Assembly (NCBI GenBank): GCA_013003255.1
Contig: JABDJZ010000389.1
Coordinates: 1-10,343, forward strand
Length of the DNA stretch: 10,343 nucleotides
Reading direction: 5' to 3'
Source: Rhodothermales bacterium
GTDB lineage: Bacteria > Bacteroidota > Rhodothermia > Rhodothermales > UBA10348
In this document: positions 5,990-10,343 of the stretch, piece after piece
How positions within the stretch are numbered: position 1 is the stretch's first letter
Layout: every line of letters begins with the position of its first letter
Program-made: the position numbers and the translations under genes
The notes under the pieces: model-generated
The model's database searches: none
Told to the model about the DNA's origin: nothing
The model's input: only the letters and a program-made list of their open reading frames with translations

Positions 5990-6711
5990 GCGGTCAGCTC
6001 GTCATAGCGCTTCCGCAGAAGCTGAACATCTTCCCACGTAGGCCGCTTCCAGTTGGGATTCCTGAGCAGCGCGGCGGGATGGTAGGTGACCAGAGTCTCC
6101 AGGCCATGAAAGTCCTGAAACGTACCACGCATGGACTTCAGCGACTGGTTGCGGCCCAGCAGGGAGTTGCCCGATGTCTTGCCCACGCAGAGAATCAGCT
6201 TGGGCTGGATCAGGACCATCTGCTTGTACAGAATGGGGACGTGGGCCGCGATCTCATCAGGGCGCGGATCCCGGTTGTTGTCCGGGCGGCTCTTGAGAAT
6301 GTTGGCGATGTAGACATCGCTCCGGTCAAAGCCGATGGCCTTGAGAATTTCCGTGAGAAGCTTGCCGGCCCGGCCCACGAAAGGCTCACCCTCGCGATCC
6401 TCATCAGCACCCGGTGCCTCTCCGATGACCATGAGGTCTGCTTTCGGATGCCCGACACCGAAAACCGGCTTGGTACGGGTCCGGTCCAGTTCAATCAGCT
6501 CCGTACTTGCTACCCACGTTTCCACCTCGGCCAGCGTCTGAAAGCCATGCAGGGGAGAGTCCTCGGGGATGAGCGCCTTGATGCGGTCGTACGGGGAAGG
6601 GGTCACATGGGAAGGGGTCACATAGGTATCCTCGCCCAGCAGATCGTGGGATCCGAATATGTCGAGGTGGGCAGCCAGGGAATCCCTGAGCAGCTCGGCG
6701 GGGTGGGGCAT
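5986..6711 (-). CDS. udg: Family-4-like uracil-DNA glycosylase lacking the Fe-S cysteines
   Basis: A 241-residue member of the bacterial family-4 UDG group, which removes uracil from DNA as the first step of base-excision repair. Active-site motifs are complete: GEAPGADED (97-105), PFVGRAGKLL (110-119), YIANILK (134-140) and YHPAALLRNPNWKR (210-223). The four cysteines that hold the 4Fe-4S cluster are absent: by alignment to C-x2-C-x-L...TRTK and KCRPP...EACxPYL they correspond to Thr70, Ile73, Ser141 and His157. The only cysteine, Cys175, is elsewhere. The spacing is preserved exactly, so this is substitution and not deletion. The N-terminal 60 residues are an extension containing a 5-residue tandem repeat. 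The start is ATG 6711 without Shine-Dalgarno; the reading frame overlaps dnaB by 4 nt (ATGA). Activity without the cluster is plausible but unproven. Confidence 0.9.
   Translation of the reverse strand: MPHPAELLRDSLAAHLDIFGSHDLLGEDTYVTPSHVTPSPYDRIKALIPEDSPLHGFQTLAEVETWVASTELIELDRTRTKPVFGVGHPKADLMVIGEAPGADEDREGEPFVGRAGKLLTEILKAIGFDRSDVYIANILKSRPDNNRDPRPDEIAAHVPILYKQMVLIQPKLILCVGKTSGNSLLGRNQSLKSMRGTFQDFHGLETLVTYHPAALLRNPNWKRPTWEDVQLLRKRYDELTA
6594..6623. repeat. Perfect 15-bp tandem duplication inside the UDG gene
   Basis: GGGAAGGGGTCACAT occurs twice head to tail (6594-6608 and 6609-6623) without a mismatch. On the coding strand it is in frame and gives Val-Thr-Pro-Ser-His followed by Val-Thr-Pro-Ser-Pro (residues 31-40), in the N-terminal extension before the catalytic domain. 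The identity of the copies points to a recent slippage event, or to an assembly artefact. Confidence 0.9.
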
Positions 6712-6834
6712 GGAATCGTTGGCAAGGTTGGGAAACTACGCCGGGTCCAAGCCGACTTCTCCCACTGTTACGCACACGATATGCACTTGGGGTGACGGCG
6801 ATTTGTCACAGGGTGCATGCATCAATGCCGCTGC
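6712..6834. other. Spacer between coaBC and UDG genes with a GTGAC dyad
   Basis: This is the longest spacer (123 bp) within the leftward series. It contains GTGAC (6792-6796) and GTCAC (6805-6809) as an inverted pair with an 8-nt loop, plus ATGCAT-rich sequence near 6815-6826. Its length leaves room for a separate promoter for UDG-dnaB or a processing site, but I found no convincing promoter boxes and no T-run for a terminator. Confidence 0.4.
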
Positions 6835-8052
6835 TCAGCCCGGCCGCTTCACCCCCGGCTCCACGAACCCCAGGATGGCGAGAGCCACATCAGCCTTGGA
6901 CATCACCGGGAGCGGCTCGACCCTCCCATCCCGACCGTACAGAGTCACCTTGTTGGTCCCCGGGCCGAAGCCCGCGCCCTCCTCAGTCGGATTGTTCAGC
7001 ACGATCCAGTCCACGTTCTTGCCGTGGAGCTTCTTGAGTGCGCCTTTCTCGGCATCCCTGGTCTCCAGGGCAAAGCCCACAAGCACCTGGTCATCGGTTC
7101 GTCTCGCCCCCAGTTCCCGCAGGATGTCGGGCGTGCGAGAGAGTTGCAGCACAAGGTCGCCGTCGGCCTTCTTGATCTTGTCCCGGGACACAGATGCGGC
7201 CTCGTAATCCGCTACAGCGGCAGCCATCACAATGACGTCCGCATCCCGATGGGCCAGGACGGCCGCGTGCATTTCGCGGGCGGTTTCCACATCGACTCGT
7301 GTGACGCCCTCGGGGGTCTCGAGGGCCGTCGGACCAGCCACCAAGGTGACCCGGCATCCCATCCGCTGGGCGGCCCGGGCAATCTCGAAGCCCATCGTCC
7401 CGGAAGACCGGTTGGTGATGTACCGCACGGGATCCAGTGATTCGCGCGTGGGACCGGCCGTGACCAGGACGCGAGGCCCGGCTTGCGTGGGCGAATGGTC
7501 CGCAAGGAGACCCGCAGCGCGTTCAGCGATGTCCTCGGGCTCGGGCAGGCGTCCCTTTCCGGTCAGTCCGCTGGCCAGCAGGCCTTCGGGCGCATCCATC
7601 ACTGCCACGCCGCGCTCGCGAAGGGTCGAAAGATTGTCCCGGGTTGAGGCGTGCTCATACATGTCATGGTCCATCGCCGGACAGACCATCATCGGGCACC
7701 GCGCTGACAGCGCCACGGCCGTGAGCATGGAGTCACACACCCCGGTGACCAGTTTGCTGAGCGTGTTGGCCGTGGCCGGCGCCACGATCATGAGATCAGC
7801 CCAGAGTCCCAGATGGACGTGTTTGGTCCAACTGCCCGTCTGGTTGGGCGGAAATATCTCCGTCAGCACCTCGCGCTCTGAGAGCGTACCCAGCGTTAAC
7901 GGGGTGACAAAGCGGTGCGCGTCGGGCGTCATCAGCACCTGAACCTCGGCTCCGGACTTCCGCAGCAGGCGTACCAGCTCAACCGACTTGTAGGCCGCAA
8001 TACCACCGGAGATGCCGACGATTATGCGCTTGCCGCTCAGCTTCTGGTTCAT
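6835..8052 (-). CDS. coaBC: Bifunctional phosphopantothenoylcysteine decarboxylase/synthetase
   Basis: A 405-residue fusion enzyme performing two steps of coenzyme A synthesis: CTP-dependent joining of 4'-phosphopantothenate and cysteine (CoaB), then FMN-dependent decarboxylation (CoaC). The CoaC half (about 1-185) shows GISGGIAAYK (13-22), catalytic His78 in HVHLGLWAD, APATANTLSK (91-100), and CPAMDHDMYEH (124-134), where the Asn of the E. coli PxMNxxMW motif is Asp128. The flexible flap is LLASGLTGKGRL (158-169), with Ser161 in place of the E. coli cysteine. Both variants agree with my memory of Bacteroidota CoaBC. The CoaB half shows VLVTAGPTRESLDPVR (195-210), TNRSSGTMG (213-221), AAAVADY (277-283) and KIKK (292-295). 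The ATG start is 11 nt after gmk. The usual neighbour rpoZ is not between them. Confidence 0.97.
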   Translation of the reverse strand: MNQKLSGKRIIVGISGGIAAYKSVELVRLLRKSGAEVQVLMTPDAHRFVTPLTLGTLSEREVLTEIFPPNQTGSWTKHVHLGLWADLMIVAPATANTLSKLVTGVCDSMLTAVALSARCPMMVCPAMDHDMYEHASTRDNLSTLRERGVAVMDAPEGLLASGLTGKGRLPEPEDIAERAAGLLADHSPTQAGPRVLVTAGPTRESLDPVRYITNRSSGTMGFEIARAAQRMGCRVTLVAGPTALETPEGVTRVDVETAREMHAAVLAHRDADVIVMAAAVADYEAASVSRDKIKKADGDLVLQLSRTPDILRELGARRTDDQVLVGFALETRDAEKGALKKLHGKNVDWIVLNNPTEEGAGFGPGTNKVTLYGRDGRVEPLPVMSKADVALAILGFVEPGVKRPG

Positions 8053-8063
8053 CGGGGTGCCCG

Positions 8064-8693
8064 TTAAGGGGTGCTGGCCAGGAAAGACTTCACCCGGGCT
8101 ATGGTCTCTTCCGCCGCCGTTTCCAGGTGATCGTTGACGATGACTGTGTCAAACTGATCGGCCGCCGACAGTTCCATGGCGGCCCGGTCCAGCCGTGTGC
8201 GCAGCGTGTCTTCCGTCTCGCTGCCGCGATTCCGGAGGCGCTCTTCCAGCACGGCAATGGAGGGCGGCATGACGAAGACCGTCAGCGCCTCCGGTCCGAA
8301 CAACTCTTTGACCCGCGCGGCCCCTACCACGTCAATGTCCAGCAAAGTCGGTGAGGCCCGGGTGGCCGCATCCACGGTTCGTTTCAGGGTACCGTAGAAT
8401 CGCCCGGGGTAGACCTCTTCAAACTCGATGAGTCCCCCATCTGCCACCTCTTTCCTGAAGGCTTCAGCACTGAGGAAGTGGTAGTCCCGACCATCCTCTT
8501 CTCCTACTCTCGGAGGGCGGGTGGTGGCGGAGACGGAGAAGGAAAGCGCCGGAATCGCGGCCAATAGCCGTCGTGCGATGGACGTCTTTCCGGAACCGGA
8601 GGGTGCAGTCAGGACGATGATCCGGGGCTCATTACCCGTTTCGCCGGCGCTCTCCAGTCCTCCGGCAGCTGCATCCGGGACCGAGCTACTCAA
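8064..8693 (-). CDS. gmk: Guanylate kinase
   Basis: A 209-residue cytosolic enzyme that phosphorylates GMP to GDP with ATP. The P-loop APSGSGKT is at 30-37, the GMP-binding segment SATTRPPRVGEEDGRDYHF at 55-73 and FEEVYPGRFYGT at 91-102. LLDIDVVGA (117-125) and the lid region RLRNRGSETEDTLRTRL (152-168) follow, with IVNDHLETA (185-193) near the end. The start is uncertain: the only ordinary initiation codon before the P-loop region in this frame is TTG 8693, which overlaps the yicC stop by 8 nt. It gives a low-complexity N-terminal extension of about 22 residues. Overlap with yicC matches the well-known yicC-gmk pairing and suggests translational coupling. Confidence 0.96.
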   Translation of the reverse strand: MSSSVPDAAAGGLESAGETGNEPRIIVLTAPSGSGKTSIARRLLAAIPALSFSVSATTRPPRVGEEDGRDYHFLSAEAFRKEVADGGLIEFEEVYPGRFYGTLKRTVDAATRASPTLLDIDVVGAARVKELFGPEALTVFVMPPSIAVLEERLRNRGSETEDTLRTRLDRAAMELSAADQFDTVIVNDHLETAAEETIARVKSFLASTP

Positions 8694-9570
8694 CGTTCTC
8701 GATCTGCTCCCGCACCTTTTCGAGGTCTTCCTTCATTCCAACCACGATCAGGGCAATGTCCGCGTCATTGGCCTTCGAGCCAATGGTGTTGACCTCCCGA
8801 TTGATCTCCTGGGCGAGGAAGTTCAGCTTTCGGCCGACGGCCTCGGTGGAGGCAAGGGCTTCCCGGAACGCGATGAGGTGGGCATCCAACCGGACACACT
8901 CCTCGGTGATGTCAAGACGGTCCGCCAGGAACGCGATCTCCTGTTCGATCCGCTCAGGATCAACGCGGCCTTCCTGAATGATCTCGTCGAGTCTCTCGCG
9001 GACACGAACCCGCGCTGCGGGAATGCGCTCCGGCGCCAGTTCGCGCACCTGGACAAGCCCGGCGGCGATGCCATCAATCCGGCTGGACAGTTCGTCGAAC
9101 AGCGCGGCGCCTTCGACTTTCCGCATCTCCTTCAGGGAATCCAGAGCCTCGGAAAGCGCCTTTGACACGGGACCCCACTGCGCCGTGGAGTCGCCGGCGG
9201 CCGGCTCGTTGGACTCAAAGATGTCCTGAAACCGCAGCAGGTTTTCCAGCGTGATGCCCTCGTCCCGGATGCCGGAAACACGCGTCACGTCCTCCAGCAG
9301 CTTTCGATAGCCGCGGACCGCAGACTCGTTGACCCGCATGCCCAGGTCATCCTGCCGGGACCGTTCGAGCTGCACGTTGACGGTCACGCGTCCACGGGCC
9401 AGTGTATCCTTGACCTGGCGCTGGATCTGGGCTTCGCGGTCATTGAGCTCGCGGGGGCCGCGGATGCTCACTTCGCAGAACCGGGAGTTGACCGTGCGGA
9501 CTTCTACCGTGGCCTCGTAGCCGTCGCCGACGGCCTGGCCTCGACCAAAGCCGGTCATGGATGAAATCAT
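8686..9570 (-). CDS. yicC: YicC family endoribonuclease
   Basis: A 294-residue protein of the YicC/YloC family, recently shown to include endoribonucleases acting on RNA turnover. The N-terminal YicC domain begins MISSMTGFGRG and includes EVRTVNSRF (23-31) and RGRVTVNVQLER (59-70). The C-terminal DUF1732 part has DRLDITEECVRLDAHLIAF (217-235), GRKLNFLAQEINREVNTIGS (246-265) and EKVREQIENVE at the end. The start was set at ATG 9570 because SMTGFGR is the conserved family N-terminus; the open frame continues upstream to 9651 but would run into the tRNA gene. There are 36 nt between tRNA and start, with no separate promoter visible, so it is probably transcribed with the tRNA and frr. Its stop overlaps gmk. 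Confidence 0.95.
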   Translation of the reverse strand: MISSMTGFGRGQAVGDGYEATVEVRTVNSRFCEVSIRGPRELNDREAQIQRQVKDTLARGRVTVNVQLERSRQDDLGMRVNESAVRGYRKLLEDVTRVSGIRDEGITLENLLRFQDIFESNEPAAGDSTAQWGPVSKALSEALDSLKEMRKVEGAALFDELSSRIDGIAAGLVQVRELAPERIPAARVRVRERLDEIIQEGRVDPERIEQEIAFLADRLDITEECVRLDAHLIAFREALASTEAVGRKLNFLAQEINREVNTIGSKANDADIALIVVGMKEDLEKVREQIENVE

Positions 9571-9594
9571 GGGCACAAAGGGCAACAGGTGCCC
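9571..9594 (-). promoter_or_regulatory. Two competing hairpins between tRNA-Ser and the yicC start
   Basis: In the transcript, GGGCAC (9594-9589) can pair with TGCCC at 9584-9580 (5 bp, 5-nt loop, followed by TTTG) or with GTGCCC at 9576-9571 (6 bp, 12-nt loop), which directly touches the yicC ATG. The pairings exclude each other. It may be a simple tRNA 3' processing or termination structure, or a device that covers the yicC start. The T-run is too short for a confident terminator. Confidence 0.3.
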
Positions 9595-9605
9595 GGACGG
9601 TCTAT

Positions 9606-9694
<89 letters not shown>

Positions 9695-9701
9695 GGGGTG
9701 A

Positions 9702-9718
9702 GCGGCCTCGAATGCCGC
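9702..9718 (-). terminator. GC hairpin between frr and tRNA-Ser (weak terminator or processing site)
   Basis: GCGGC (9718-9714) and GCCGC (9706-9702) form a perfect 5-bp stem with a 7-nt loop, 7 nt before the tRNA 5' end. There is no T-run, so it may instead help processing of the tRNA 5' end or be chance in GC-rich sequence. Confidence 0.25.
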
Positions 9719-9754
9719 CCTTCAACAGGATGTTTCGTTCAGGACGCGCTGGCG

Positions 9755-10324
9755 TCACACCTCCATGATCTCTTCCTCTTTCCGGGACAACAGGTCGTCA
9801 ATCTTGCCGATGTAGTCATCGGTCATTTTCTGCAGGCGGTCCTCGGCCTCATAGCCCATGTCCTCGGGGAGGTTCTCCTCCTTGACGGCAGACTTGATGT
9901 GGTCCTTGGAGTGCCTGCGCACGTTCCGAATGGCCACCTTGCCTTCCTCGCCACGCGCCTTGGCGGCCTTCACAAGGTCACGCCGGCGTTCCTCTGACAG
10001 CGGTGGAACGGGAAGCCGAATTACGGATCCATCATTGTTGGGATTGAGACCCAGGTTGGCTCCGATGATGGCGCGCTCAATGTCTCCGAGCGCCGTGCGG
10101 TCCCAGGGCTGCACCACGATGAGGTCCGGCTGGGGGGCACTCACATTGGCCATCTGGTTCAGCGGAGACTGCGAGCCGTAGTAGTCCACGCGGACGCTCT
10201 CCAGCATGGAAGGCGCGGCTCGCCCGGCACGAATGGTGCGAAGTTCGCTGACCAGATGGTCCAGGGACTTCGCCATGTGCTCCTTGGCGTCATCGAGAAC
10301 GAGAATCAGATTTTCGTCAAGCAT
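9755..10324 (-). CDS. frr: Ribosome recycling factor
   Basis: A 189-residue cytosolic factor that, with EF-G, splits the post-termination ribosome so that it can start a new round. Family features are LVSELRTIRAGRAAPSMLE (24-42), VDYYGSQSPLNQMA (46-59), VVQPWDR (70-76), the hinge after LPVPPLSEERRRDLVK (104-119), RNVRRHSKDHIK (133-144) and the C-terminal helix LQKMTDDYIGKIDDLLSRKE (164-183). The length is normal. ATG 10324 gives MLDENLILVLDDAKEHM, a typical N-terminus. pyrH normally stands upstream; only 19 bases remain in the window, so this cannot be checked. The downstream tRNA-Ser begins 60 nt after the stop. Confidence 0.97.
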   Translation of the reverse strand: MLDENLILVLDDAKEHMAKSLDHLVSELRTIRAGRAAPSMLESVRVDYYGSQSPLNQMANVSAPQPDLIVVQPWDRTALGDIERAIIGANLGLNPNNDGSVIRLPVPPLSEERRRDLVKAAKARGEEGKVAIRNVRRHSKDHIKSAVKEENLPEDMGYEAEDRLQKMTDDYIGKIDDLLSRKEEEIMEV

Positions 10325-10343
10325 TGGTTCAGCTCGCTAGGCC

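Noticed and set aside
5252..6795. Long plus-strand open frames (5252-6007 and 5908-6795) opposite dnaB and the UDG gene
   Set aside because: They lie antisense to clearly recognised genes and give no recognisable domains; long antisense frames are common in GC-rich DNA.
6792..6809. CRP/FNR-like site (TGTGAC...GTCAC) between coaBC and the UDG gene
   Set aside because: The half-sites are separated by 10 nt instead of 6 and one half is not TCACA, so it does not fit the CRP spacing; kept only as a dyad.
7556..7682. Asp128 and Ser161 in CoaC in place of the E. coli Asn and Cys as a sign of an inactive decarboxylase
   Set aside because: PAMD and LASG variants are, as far as I recall, normal in Bacteroidota CoaBC proteins, and the catalytic His78 is present.

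Overview
The window is a GC-rich, densely packed piece of bacterial chromosome carrying mostly housekeeping genes. Several features suggest a high-GC relative of Bacteroidota, most likely Rhodothermota (Rhodothermales or Salinibacter-like). Start codons almost never have a Shine-Dalgarno sequence in front of them. The one plausible promoter fits the TTG-N17-23-TAnnTTTG pattern of that phylum better than a sigma-70 pattern. CoaBC carries the PAMD/ASG motif variants I remember from Bacteroidota. A compact HipA-like kinase is paired with a DUF3037 protein. The assignment is an inference from protein character; no marker gene search was possible.

Layout from left to right. Positions 1-957 (minus) hold the N-terminal three quarters of an MFS transporter that runs off the left edge. 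A 121-bp divergent spacer separates it from a plus-strand two-gene unit: a HipA_2-type kinase (1079-1855) overlapping a DUF3037 gene (1833-2216). One base separates this unit from a convergent AI-2E/PerM-family membrane protein (2218-3336, minus). Next comes the only long gap (3337-3728). It holds a candidate promoter and two possible tiny plus-strand genes, a hydrophobic 30-residue peptide and a strongly cationic 25-residue amphipathic peptide. A TerC-family metal exporter (3729-4481, plus) follows.

The right half is one long leftward gene series, read in transcription order: frr, tRNA-Ser(GGA), yicC, gmk, coaBC, a family-4-like uracil-DNA glycosylase, dnaB. yicC overlaps gmk by 8 nt, gmk and coaBC are 11 nt apart, and the glycosylase stop overlaps the dnaB start (ATGA). 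The unit joins translation (ribosome recycling, tRNA-Ser), nucleotide and cofactor supply (GMP kinase, CoA synthesis), RNA turnover (YicC) and DNA replication or repair (UDG, DnaB). The dnaB and terC stop codons share one CTAG.

The observations I find most worth following are these. The uracil-DNA glycosylase has lost all four Fe-S cysteines, while its catalytic motifs look intact, and it contains a perfect 15-bp in-frame tandem duplication. The HipA-like kinase/DUF3037 pair has no HipB. A nearly identical pyrimidine-rich leader stands in front of both divergent starts at 957 and 1079. The two small peptides lie upstream of terC. DnaB has a Gly-rich tail ending in an SSB-like tip, and an empty intein insertion site. 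There is no CRISPR array, insertion sequence, phage gene or rRNA in the window.
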